Positions 1 to 4,900 of a DNA stretch of 8,753 bases are shown piece by piece. Each line of letters opens with the position of its first letter. Position 1 is the first letter of the stretch. Source of the DNA: Candidatus Iainarchaeum sp. (GTDB lineage Archaea > Iainarchaeota > Iainarchaeia > Iainarchaeales > GCA-2688035); the NCBI GenBank assembly GCA_017608725.1, contig JAFCFG010000029.1, forward strand, positions 1-8,753. The letters run 5' to 3'. The notes under the pieces are model-generated. The model was given only the letters and a program-made list of their open reading frames with translations, was not told the origin of the DNA and made no database searches. Made by a program: the position numbers and the translations under genes.

Positions 1-122
1 TAAGGGGAAACCTAACCAAAATTTTCCTTGCCCCAGGCGGGATTCTCACCGTTAAGGTGTGTAGTAGGGGGTTGGTTGTTGGAGGTTTTGAAAAACTGAA
101 CCTGCTCTTTTCTCACAGCATC
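1..122. other. unassigned left flank with a tRNA-3'-end-like match
   Basis: I see no coding region here. The minus strand at 44-29 reads like a tRNA 3' end: it matches 15 of 16 bases of the 3' end of the tRNA-Glu at 763-778. The sequence before it does not fold into a proper T-arm, because the would-be 5' T-stem does not pair. A short hairpin (CACC at 47-50 with GGTG at 56-59 reading on the plus strand, loosely) is also present. This could be a decayed tRNA fragment, the edge of an integrated segment, or part of an unrelated RNA cut by the window edge. Confidence 0.3.
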
Positions 123-374
123 TTACCTCCTATAGGCTTTCTTCCGGTGTTCAATTTTTGCAATAAGAATCGTGCTGCTCTTTATTGAAAAAACTATTCT
201 ATATTTGCCAGAGTGTTCACTTCTAAAGTTTTTGAATACGTTTGAAAGAGGTTTTGCAAACAGCGGATTTGCTGAGATTTTTTCAATTGCTTTAACAACT
301 TGCCTTTGAGTTGGTTTGTCCAGTTTCTTCAATTGTCTGAAAGCTTTTGAAGAGTATTCTATCGCATAGGCCAT
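123..374 (-). CDS. RelE-family toxin
   Basis: An 83-residue basic protein that resembles the RelE/ParE toxin superfamily, whose RelE members cleave mRNA at the ribosome. Visible family features are the N-terminal strand and helix (AIEYSSKAFRQLKKL, residues 4-18), the KPLSN segment near 41-45, the strand motif GKYRIVFSI (57-65 region) and the basic C-terminal IEHRKKAYR (74-82), which in RelE proteins carries RNA-contacting residues. I chose the ATG at 374, giving the start MAYAIEYS. A TTG at 380 overlapping the antitoxin stop (TTGA) is the alternative and would add two residues. It lies directly downstream of an antitoxin gene and is probably co-translated with it. The family call is firm; whether it targets mRNA or gyrase cannot be read from the sequence. 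Confidence 0.85.
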   Translation of the reverse strand: MAYAIEYSSKAFRQLKKLDKPTQRQVVKAIEKISANPLFAKPLSNVFKNFRSEHSGKYRIVFSIKSSTILIAKIEHRKKAYRR

Positions 375-376
375 CT

Positions 377-595
377 TCAAAGCCCCAGTTCTTTGAGAAC
401 TTGCTTGTGGGATGTGGTCTTGCCTTCTTTATACTCTTTTTCAGCCGCCGCTATTGCTTTAAGGTCATCCAGTAATTCAACATCCTCTATTTTCTGCTCA
501 ATGGCCTGCCTTGCCACTTCACTCCACTTAAACTCTGGATGAGTTCTCATTTTCTTATACAATGCGTCTGGAACCGCCAGAGTAATATTAGCCAA
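377..595 (-). CDS. ribbon-helix-helix antitoxin of the RelE-type module
   Basis: A 72-residue protein whose N-terminus (ANITLAVPDALYKKM, residues 2-16, followed by HPEFKWSEVARQAI, 19-32) is typical of archaeal ribbon-helix-helix antitoxins of the VapB type: a DNA-binding strand, then two helices. The acidic and lysine-rich C-terminus (about 37-70) is the likely toxin-binding part. I chose a TTG start at 595 because a strong Shine-Dalgarno site (AGGTGA, 606-601 on the minus strand) sits 5 nt upstream and the protein then begins MANITL, as usual in the family. A GTG at 604 is possible but overlaps that site. The gene overlaps or abuts the toxin gene. The pairing of a VapB-like N-terminus with a RelE toxin rather than a PIN-domain toxin is a known kind of partner exchange. 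Confidence 0.82.
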   Translation of the reverse strand: MANITLAVPDALYKKMRTHPEFKWSEVARQAIEQKIEDVELLDDLKAIAAAEKEYKEGKTTSHKQVLKELGL

Positions 596-600
596 TAAAA

Positions 601-606
601 TCACCT
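601..606 (-). promoter_or_regulatory. ribosome binding site deciding the antitoxin TTG start
   Basis: AGGTGA on the minus strand lies 5 nt before the TTG at 595. It argues for that start over the upstream GTG, which falls inside the site. Confidence 0.6.
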
Positions 607-613
607 ATTTATG

Positions 614-631
614 ATATGTGAGCACACATAT
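614..631 (-). promoter_or_regulatory. palindromic operator of the RelE-type module
   Basis: ATATGTG (614-620) and CACATAT (625-631) form a perfect 7-bp inverted repeat around AGCA. On the minus strand it follows directly on a TATA-like TTTAAATA (629-636) and precedes the expected transcription start near 608. This is where an autoregulating ribbon-helix-helix antitoxin would bind. The binding is inference from position and symmetry. Confidence 0.6.
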
Positions 632-660
632 TTAAACTTATTGCTTTAAGAAACAGAGAG

Positions 661-711
661 TGTCCCAGCCGGGATTAAAAAGCCTTTTCCGCTTCGCGCA
701 AAAGGCTTGTG
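661..711 (-). pseudogene. degenerate 3'-half copy of tRNA-Glu
   Basis: On the minus strand, 711-701 reads CACAAGCCTTT, identical to the end of the D-arm, the 5' anticodon stem and the loop start of the tRNA-Glu (883-873). Positions 676-661 match 15 of 16 bases of that tRNA's 3' end (778-763). The two blocks are in the same order, 51 nt overall against 48 nt in the tRNA once its 73-nt anticodon intron is removed, so the copy looks derived from an intronless form. Between the blocks the sequence has decayed into a hairpin (AGCCTTTT at 681-688 with AAAAGGCT at 700-707) and the T-arm 5' strand is lost. No function as a tRNA is possible. Confidence 0.6.
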
Positions 712-713
712 AA

Positions 714-760
714 AAAGAACAAAATTGACTGGAGTCCATCTGCGCTTAGCTTGATGGACT
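714..760 (-). terminator. hairpin and T-rich tract downstream of tRNA-Glu
   Basis: Two bases past the tRNA 3' end the minus strand has a perfect 8-bp stem (760-753 AGTCCATC with 740-733 GATGGACT, 12-nt loop) followed by a T-rich stretch (about 727-714, containing TTTTG and CTTTTT). Archaeal RNA polymerase stops in T-rich tracts, so transcription probably ends here. The hairpin itself may help processing or be incidental. Confidence 0.45.
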
Positions 761-797
761 AGTGCCCCAGCCGGGATTTGAACCCGGGCTACAAGCT

Positions 798-870
798 CTC
801 TTCAGCAATTTCCCCTTCGGGAAAATTGCCTTTCTTTTCGCAAACCCTTTCTTTTCAAAAGAAAAGGTTT
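798..870 (-). other. anticodon-loop intron of tRNA-Glu (position 37/38)
   Basis: A 73-nt insertion at the canonical archaeal site. C32-U35 can pair with intron bases 803-800 (GAAG), leaving a 3-nt bulge A-G-A before the anticodon stem at the 3' junction and C-A-A at the 5' junction, as in a bulge-helix-bulge motif; the inner helix on the intron side is weak. The body contains two strong hairpins: a 10-bp stem with a GAA loop (about 827-805) and an A/T-rich stem around TTTTCTTTT/AAAAGAAA (about 868-840). Confidence 0.75.
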
Positions 871-887
871 TGAAAGGCTTGTGTGCT

Positions 888-920
888 AACAGCAAAACAA
901 AGAATTGATCTTTTGTTTTT
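888..920 (-). other. D-loop intron of tRNA-Glu
   Basis: A 33-nt insertion after the conserved GG of the D-loop. It folds as a hairpin (919-915 with 894-898, continued by 913-910 with 899-902 around a bulged A914). Below it come a 3-nt bulge C-A-A (922-920), a 4-bp helix CGGU/GCUG (926-923 with 893-890) and a second 3-nt bulge U-U-A (889-887). Cutting after the second base of each bulge gives exactly this intron and restores an 11-nt D-loop. The outer helix expected next is only partly formed by the D-stem. Confidence 0.62.
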
Positions 921-981
921 TGACCGGACTACACTACCGGGGCAAAATTCATTGTAGTTTCAAAGATATCTAGAGAGTAAC

Positions 982-993
982 TTATTTAAATAA
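982..993 (-). promoter_or_regulatory. TATA box for tRNA-Glu
   Basis: TTATTTAAATAA, itself palindromic, lies about 40 nt before the tRNA 5' end. Transcription would start near 963 and give a roughly 20-nt leader for RNase P to remove. Confidence 0.5.
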
Positions 994-1094
994 CTTTTTT
1001 TTAAGCTAAAAAAGGCTGCCTAATGTCTCTGGAATTGGAGGGAATTAATGGGATTAAGCTTAAAAGTATTCAACACCCTGTAAAAGAAACATTT

Positions 1095-1118
1095 AAATAT
1101 ATAGCCGGCTATATATTT
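1095..1118 (+). promoter_or_regulatory. 24-bp perfect palindrome: promoter and operator of the MazF module
   Basis: Two 12-base arms meet without a spacer at 1106/1107; the core is TAGCCGGCTA, flanked by A/T-only arms. It overlaps the TATA-like TTTAAATATA (1092-1101), which would place transcription at about the ATG at 1123, so the message is nearly leaderless. A ribbon-helix-helix antitoxin bound here would block the TATA box, the usual autoregulation of such modules. The palindrome is seen directly; the binding is inference. Confidence 0.7.
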
Positions 1119-1122
1119 CTTT

Positions 1123-1332
1123 ATGACTACTATTAGTGCAGATGTAACCCGGCAGATGGAAAAATGGGCTGACAGCCAGGTCAAGAAAGGACTATACAAA
1201 AGCAGGAGCGAGTTGATTAGAGAGATGTTCCGTGAAAAGATGACTAAAGAACGTTTTGGGCAATGGTCAGAAAAAGCACTTGCTAAGGCCTGGAAAGACG
1301 AAGACGATGATTATTGGCAAAACTATTTGTAA
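1123..1332 (+). CDS. ribbon-helix-helix antitoxin paired with MazF
   Basis: A 69-residue protein with a ribbon-helix-helix N-terminus: strand TTISADV (2-8), first helix about 9-22, turn GLYKSRSE (23-30) and second helix ELIREMFREKM (30-40). The C-terminal tail (about 45-69) is rich in tryptophan and acid (KAWKDEDDDYWQNYL), as in antitoxins that wrap an acidic or aromatic tail around a MazF-type toxin. It would form a dimer that binds DNA through the strand and neutralises the downstream toxin. The ATG at 1123 directly follows the palindromic promoter, so no other start is needed. The toxin gene begins 14 nt after the stop and its ribosome site starts one base past it, so the two are probably co-transcribed and translationally linked. 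Confidence 0.85.
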   Translation: MTTISADVTRQMEKWADSQVKKGLYKSRSELIREMFREKMTKERFGQWSEKALAKAWKDEDDDYWQNYL

Positions 1333-1333
1333 A

Positions 1334-1338
1334 GAGGT
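1334..1338 (+). promoter_or_regulatory. ribosome binding site deciding the mazF TTG start
   Basis: GAGGT lies 8 nt before the TTG at 1347. The longer reading from the TTG at 1314 would place this site inside the gene and overlap the antitoxin. Confidence 0.6.
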
Positions 1339-1346
1339 TATTCTTT

Positions 1347-1667
1347 TTGGAACAAGGTGATATAATTCTTGTAAGATTTCCGTTTTCAAATCAAATAGAC
1401 TACAAGATTAGGCCTGCATTAGTTGTTTCAAACAATAGACACAATAAAAGGTTTGACTGCTGGTTCTGCCCAATAACAACAAAAAAGACAATACAATGTA
1501 CCCCAATTCAAAAGCATTTATCTCAAGGCAAGCTTGACAGGGAAAGCTATGCCAGGACAGATGTAATAGCAACAATGAATGAAGATGTTGCTTTGAAAAA
1601 GATTGGAAAGCTCAAAGAAGAAAAAATCAATGAAATAATTCAAGCCCTAATAAAAAACCTTGACTGA
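1347..1667 (+). CDS. mazF: MazF/PemK-family mRNA interferase toxin
   Basis: A 106-residue toxin that should cut single-stranded RNA at short specific sequences. Family motifs are in order: QGDIILVRFPFS (3-14), the conserved RPALVVSN (22-29) with its catalytic-type arginine, PITTKK (42-47) whose threonine corresponds to the second catalytic position, and SYARTDVIATMNED (67-80), the usual late strand. The C-terminal helix EEKINEIIQALIKNL (91-105) is also typical. I start it at TTG 1347 because of the GAGGT site upstream and because MazF proteins begin within a few residues of the GD motif. Both catalytic residues appear intact, so the toxin is probably active. The cognate antitoxin is the gene just upstream. 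Confidence 0.9.
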   Translation: MEQGDIILVRFPFSNQIDYKIRPALVVSNNRHNKRFDCWFCPITTKKTIQCTPIQKHLSQGKLDRESYARTDVIATMNEDVALKKIGKLKEEKINEIIQALIKNLD

Positions 1668-1675
1668 ATGCCTTA

Positions 1676-1684
1676 TTTTAAAAA
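1676..1684 (+). promoter_or_regulatory. possible TATA box for the L40e gene
   Basis: TTTTAAAAA lies 9 bases after the mazF stop and about 40 nt before the L40e ATG. Transcription would begin near 1706, leaving a short leader with a weak GTGAT ribosome site (1711-1715). AAAATATTT at 1698-1706 is an alternative that would give a leaderless message. Confidence 0.35.
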
Positions 1685-1720
1685 GCTATTGCAATTCAAA
1701 ATATTTCTAAGTGATTTCAA

Positions 1721-1882
1721 ATGGCCCGGTTTGAGGAAGCAGACGCAAGGCTTTTCAAAAACATCTGGGTTTGCATGAGGTGCAATGCAAAGAACAGAAG
1801 TGGTTCTGGGACAAAGCCAAGGCTGTGCAGAAAGTGCGGCAGCAAAAGGCTAAGGCTAAAGCACAAAACCAAGAAATCATAA
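1721..1882 (+). CDS. rpl40e: 50S ribosomal protein L40e
   Basis: A 53-residue, strongly basic protein of the large ribosomal subunit. It opens MARFEEADARLF and has a zinc ribbon formed by C18-M-R-C21 and C36-R-K-C39, 14 residues apart, ending in a lysine/arginine-rich tail (KRLRLKHKTKKS). This is the stand-alone archaeal form of L40e; in eukaryotes it is made as a ubiquitin fusion. Length and motif spacing match the family, and all four zinc ligands are present. It faces the thiamine operon tail to tail, with 55 nt between the stops. It appears to have its own promoter and not to depend on the upstream toxin pair. Confidence 0.93.
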   Translation: MARFEEADARLFKNIWVCMRCNAKNRSGSGTKPRLCRKCGSKRLRLKHKTKKS

Positions 1883-1896
1883 AATCAGCTGATTTT
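1881..1896. repeat. 16-bp perfect palindrome at the L40e stop
   Basis: AAAATCAGCTGATTTT overlaps the L40e stop codon and lies between the convergent L40e and thiL genes. It could form a small hairpin ending in T's and mark transcript ends, but the stem is short. Confidence 0.4.
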
Positions 1897-1937
1897 CACG
1901 CAAAGCGTTAATTCAGGGAAAAGCCAAACAGGGTTTT

Positions 1938-2885
1938 CTAAGCAAAGTGGTCAAAACCTGCTTTTTGCAGCAGCTTCTTCTCTCCGTTTTCAACCAAATA
2001 AATTTTCCTTCCCTTAGTAATTCTTCCCACCATCTTACCCAATTTCTCAGCCTTTTTCCTGTTCTTTTCGCTTACCGTAAAAACAAGCTCAAAGTCTTCC
2101 CCGCCAAAAAGGGCAAAATCAACCGCATTCTTCCCAACAGCTTTTGCAGCCCTTTTCACTTCACCAGAAATTGGAATTTTTTCAAGGAAGATTTCCCCTC
2201 CTTTCCCGCTTTCCCTGCAAATGTTTCTGACCTCTGAAGCAAGGCCATCGCTTACATCCTCCATTGCGTTGGCAATCTTTCCAATTCTCAAAGCCTTCTT
2301 CAACTGGGCTTTTGGTTCAAGGTGCTTTTTCTTCACAGCCAAAAACCCCTTTTTCTTCTTCAAAAGCAATTCAAGGCCTGCAGCGCTGTGCCCGATTTTG
2401 CCAGAAACAAAAATCAAATCCCCAGCTTTTGCATTGCCCCTCAAACAGAGCTTGCCGGCTGCTTGCCCAACCATTGCAACATTTACAACAACCTTTTCCC
2501 CGTGGGTAAAATCCCCGCCAATAACACCAATTCCGTATTTTTTTGCAACAGAGTAAATTCCCCTGTACATTTCCCCAACAAATTCAACAGTGCTTTCTCT
2601 CTTCAAGCAAACACTAACCAAAGCATAAAGCGGCTTTGAATTCATTGCAGCTACATCGCTTACATTTACTTCCATTGCCTTCATACCAATTTGCTTCGGG
2701 CTACTCCACTTAAGGGAGAAATGGTCATCCTCCACAAGCAAGTCAGTTGTCAAAACAAGTTTTTTCCCAGGAGGCCTTACAACAGCTGCATCATCTCCAA
2801 TTCCAACCAGAACATTTCTGTTTCTTGGCTTTCTCTTAATCATTTGAATGAGGCCCTGTTCTCCACCAATGCTCTTGATTTTCAT
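1938..2885 (-). CDS. thiL: thiamine-monophosphate kinase
   Basis: ThiL phosphorylates thiamine phosphate with ATP to the active cofactor thiamine diphosphate, the last step of the pathway. The 315-residue protein has the family's landmarks: GIGDDAA (28-34), TTDLLVEDDHF (46-56, where most members have EGxHF), NVSDVAAM (74-81), GGDFTHGE (123-130), DVSDG (210-214) and FGGEDFELVF (260-269). These aspartates bind Mg-ATP and substrate. I start it at ATG 2885, not at the far upstream start at 2993 inside thiC, because GAGGT (2897-2893) gives a proper ribosome site 7 nt away and the protein then begins MKIKSIGGE as expected. It is the last gene of the operon, 10 nt after thiC. Confidence 0.95.
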   Translation of the reverse strand: MKIKSIGGEQGLIQMIKRKPRNRNVLVGIGDDAAVVRPPGKKLVLTTDLLVEDDHFSLKWSSPKQIGMKAMEVNVSDVAAMNSKPLYALVSVCLKRESTVEFVGEMYRGIYSVAKKYGIGVIGGDFTHGEKVVVNVAMVGQAAGKLCLRGNAKAGDLIFVSGKIGHSAAGLELLLKKKKGFLAVKKKHLEPKAQLKKALRIGKIANAMEDVSDGLASEVRNICRESGKGGEIFLEKIPISGEVKRAAKAVGKNAVDFALFGGEDFELVFTVSEKNRKKAEKLGKMVGRITKGRKIYLVENGEKKLLQKAGFDHFA

Positions 2886-2895
2886 TCTGCATACC

Positions 2896-4140
2896 TCACA
2901 AGTCCTTGAGGGCACAGTACTTCCCGCACATAGTGCACTCTTTTCCCCTAACCTTTGACCTCTTCCTATAGGCAGCTGCTTTCTCCTTGTCAATTACCAG
3001 CTGAAAAACACTTTTCCAGTCAAGGTTTTTTCTGTACAACGAGACCCTGTCATCCCACTGCCTTGCTCCCTTTAGGCCTTTTGCAACGTCTGCTGCATGC
3101 CCCGCAATCCTTGCAGCAACCACCCCCTCCTTCACATCCTCTGCTGAAGGCAAGCTTAAATGCTCGCTTGGCGTAACATAGCAGAGGAAATCCACTCCGT
3201 GGTATGCAGCAAGCGCTCCGCCAATCGCACCACTAATGTGGTCGTACCCTGATGCAACATCTGTAACAATTGGGCCAAGCACATAGAAAGGGGCATTGCA
3301 GGACAAGCGCTTCTGCATCCTTACATTCTTTTCGATTTCATTCAATGGGATGTGCCCTGGTCCCTCAATCATTACCTGCACCCCTTTATTCTTCGCTCTT
3401 TTTGCGAGCTTGGCAAGCAACCTAAGCTCCTGCAGCTGTGCTCTGTCAGTTGCATCCCTAATGCAGCCTGGCCTTAGGCCATCACCCAAGCTAAGCGTAA
3501 CATCATTTTGCTTTGCGATTTCCAAAACATAATCAAAGTTCTTGTACAACGGGTTTTCTTTTTTGTTGCACACAATCCATTTCAGGAGAAGAGAGCCGCC
3601 TCTGCTTACTACTCCTGCCAAACGTTTCTTTACTAAAGGAAGGGCCTTTTTTGTAACCCCGGAATGCAGCGTAATGAAGTCAACTCCGCTATTGCAGTGC
3701 TTTTCAATTGTATTGAACATGTCATCCTCAGTCACTTCTACTAAATCCTTTCCAACAAATGCTTGGTATATGGGAACAGTGCCAATTGGAACGCTTGCTT
3801 TTCTTAAAATCTCCTTCCTTATTCTGTCAATATTGCCGCCAGTGCTCAAATCCATTACAGTGTCAGCACCGTACTTTACTGCAACCTCCATTTTTTCCAA
3901 TTCCTCTTTCAAGCCCGCATGCAATGGAGAAGTTCCCAAATTTGCATTCACTTTTGTTCTAAGGCCTTGGCCAATTGCAATTGCCTTCAGCTTCTTGTGT
4001 TTTGCATTTGCTGGAAGAACAGCCCTTCCAGAAGCAATCAACCTGCGCAGCTGAGCAACGCTAACAGGCTCAGCGCTTGCTGCCGCTCTCATTTCCTTGG
4101 TAATTTTCCCATCCCTTGCATACTGCAGTTGTGTAGTCAT
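2896..4140 (-). CDS. thiC: phosphomethylpyrimidine synthase
   Basis: ThiC is a radical-SAM-type enzyme that rearranges aminoimidazole ribotide into the hydroxymethylpyrimidine phosphate half of thiamine. The 414-residue protein is the short form without the bacterial N-terminal extension. Recognisable blocks are NANLGTSP, KYGADTVMDLSTGG, SRGGSLLLKW, SLGDGLRPG, MIEGPGHIPL, YVLGPIVTDVASGYDHI and YVTPSEHLSLP, which together build the barrel active site. The cluster-binding cysteines near the C-terminus are C402, C405 and C409, so CX2CX3C. I chose ATG 4140, which shares ATGA with the thiE stop; a GTG at 4149 is the alternative. The ATGA overlap implies coupled translation with thiE. Confidence 0.96.
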   Translation of the reverse strand: MTTQLQYARDGKITKEMRAAASAEPVSVAQLRRLIASGRAVLPANAKHKKLKAIAIGQGLRTKVNANLGTSPLHAGLKEELEKMEVAVKYGADTVMDLSTGGNIDRIRKEILRKASVPIGTVPIYQAFVGKDLVEVTEDDMFNTIEKHCNSGVDFITLHSGVTKKALPLVKKRLAGVVSRGGSLLLKWIVCNKKENPLYKNFDYVLEIAKQNDVTLSLGDGLRPGCIRDATDRAQLQELRLLAKLAKRAKNKGVQVMIEGPGHIPLNEIEKNVRMQKRLSCNAPFYVLGPIVTDVASGYDHISGAIGGALAAYHGVDFLCYVTPSEHLSLPSAEDVKEGVVAARIAGHAADVAKGLKGARQWDDRVSLYRKNLDWKSVFQLVIDKEKAAAYRKRSKVRGKECTMCGKYCALKDL

Positions 4141-4763
4141 TCTGTGCACTCAATTTTTTCAATTATTCTCTCAGCTGCTTTCCTTACATTGCTGCTGCAG
4201 ACTATTGCAGAGATTACTGCAATTGAGTCAGCGCCTGCTTTAACAACCTGCATTGCATTTTCCTCATTTATTCCTCCAATTGCAACAACAGGCAGTTTCA
4301 CCCTTTTTTTGATGTCCTTAATCAACTGAATTCCAGCCGGCTTTCCGGCATCCTTTTTTGTGTCAGTGTGAAATATTGGGGAAACGCTAACATAGTCCGC
4401 TCCCTGTTTTTCGCCCTGCACTGCTTCTTCAACATCGTGAACAGTTATCCCAATTACTTTTTTGCCTCCAAGCAGCGTCCTTGCCTCTGCAATTGGCATG
4501 TCATCCTGGCCAAGATGCACCCCGGCAGCATCTACTGCAAGCCCTATCCCAACGTCGTTGTTTATTATAAACATCACGCCCCTCTCCCTGCACAATGCCG
4601 CAATTTCCCTTGCCTCCCTTTCTTTTTCAGCACTGGTTTTTTCCTTCTCCCTGTACTGCACTATTCTGCAGCCGGCTTCAATCACCTGCTTTACATCAGC
4701 CAGAATACCCTGCCTTGAGAGCTTGCTGTCTGTGATAAAGTAAAGGCCCTTTAGCTCACGCAT
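4137..4763 (-). CDS. thiE: thiamine-phosphate synthase
   Basis: ThiE joins hydroxymethylpyrimidine diphosphate to hydroxyethylthiazole phosphate, giving thiamine phosphate. The 208-residue TIM-barrel protein shows QYREK (36-40), INND (67-70), GVHLGQDDMP (81-90), GITVHD (105-110), SVSPIFHTDTKKDAG (126-140) and AIGGINEEN (161-169), which bind the pyrimidine diphosphate and the thiazole phosphate. I start at ATG 4763 (MRELKGLYFITD), with GGGG six nt upstream. An in-frame start at 4808 would add a 15-residue piece foreign to the family. Many archaea use a ThiN domain for this step, so a free-standing ThiE points to the bacterial-type version of the pathway. It overlaps thiC by 4 nt and follows thiM after a structured 137-nt gap. 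Confidence 0.95.
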   Translation of the reverse strand: MRELKGLYFITDSKLSRQGILADVKQVIEAGCRIVQYREKEKTSAEKEREAREIAALCRERGVMFIINNDVGIGLAVDAAGVHLGQDDMPIAEARTLLGGKKVIGITVHDVEEAVQGEKQGADYVSVSPIFHTDTKKDAGKPAGIQLIKDIKKRVKLPVVAIGGINEENAMQVVKAGADSIAVISAIVCSSNVRKAAERIIEKIECTE

Positions 4764-4804
4764 TAAAAACCCCTTTTTTATTCCCTCTTCTCCATCCTGC
4801 AAAG

Positions 4805-4900
4805 CCAATGCTTTGCAAAACCCCGCAACCCTGGAAAAAACCCTGGTTTTTCCAACAGCCCATTGGTTTGCAAAGCTGCCTTTCCTTGGAAAGGAAAGGC
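4805..4900. repeat. nested inverted repeats between thiM and thiE
   Basis: Several inverted repeats pack into under 100 bases: CCAATG (4805-4810) with CATTGG (4861-4866); GCTTTGCAAA (4810-4819) with TTTGCAAAGC (4867-4876); GGAAAAA (4833-4839) with TTTTTCC (4847-4853); and GCCTTTCC (4878-4885) with GGAAAGGC (4893-4900), the last abutting the thiM stop. Some compete for the same bases. As RNA this could lower read-through, protect message ends or act as an attenuator for thiE. I see no TPP riboswitch core (no CTGAGA or its partner loop). It could also be a dispersed palindromic element. Confidence 0.6.

Larger units (their letters stand above)
763..943 (-). tRNA. tRNA-Glu(UUC) with two introns
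   Basis: Reading the minus strand from 943: acceptor GCCCCGG pairs with CTGGGGC (770-764, one G-U), discriminator A at 763. The D-stem is GTGT (934-931) with GCAC (886-883). The anticodon stem is CAAGC (881-877) with GCTTG (796-792), and the anticodon TTC lies at 874-872 in the loop CUUUC-A-A. The variable loop is TAGC, the T-stem CCGGG/CCCGG (787-783 and 775-771) and the T-loop TTCAAAT. The 181-nt gene is interrupted in the D-loop (920-888) and in the anticodon loop after position 37 (870-798). Removing both leaves 75 nt, with the D-loop AGUCCGGUCAA. No CCA is encoded. The D-loop and acceptor resemble archaeal tRNA-Glu as I remember it. Splicing by the archaeal endonuclease is inferred from the fold. 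Confidence 0.88.

Noticed and set aside
29..65. A complete second tRNA on the minus strand
   Set aside because: Only the last 16 bases resemble a tRNA; the T-stem does not pair and no anticodon arm or 5' acceptor strand can be placed.
2883..2993. Longer ThiL starting inside thiC
   Set aside because: The extra 36 residues are thiC sequence in another frame and look unlike any ThiL; a good ribosome site precedes the ATG at 2885.
4764..4900. TPP riboswitch in the thiamine operon
   Set aside because: The conserved CTGAGA and the partner loop of the TPP aptamer are absent here and also upstream of thiM.
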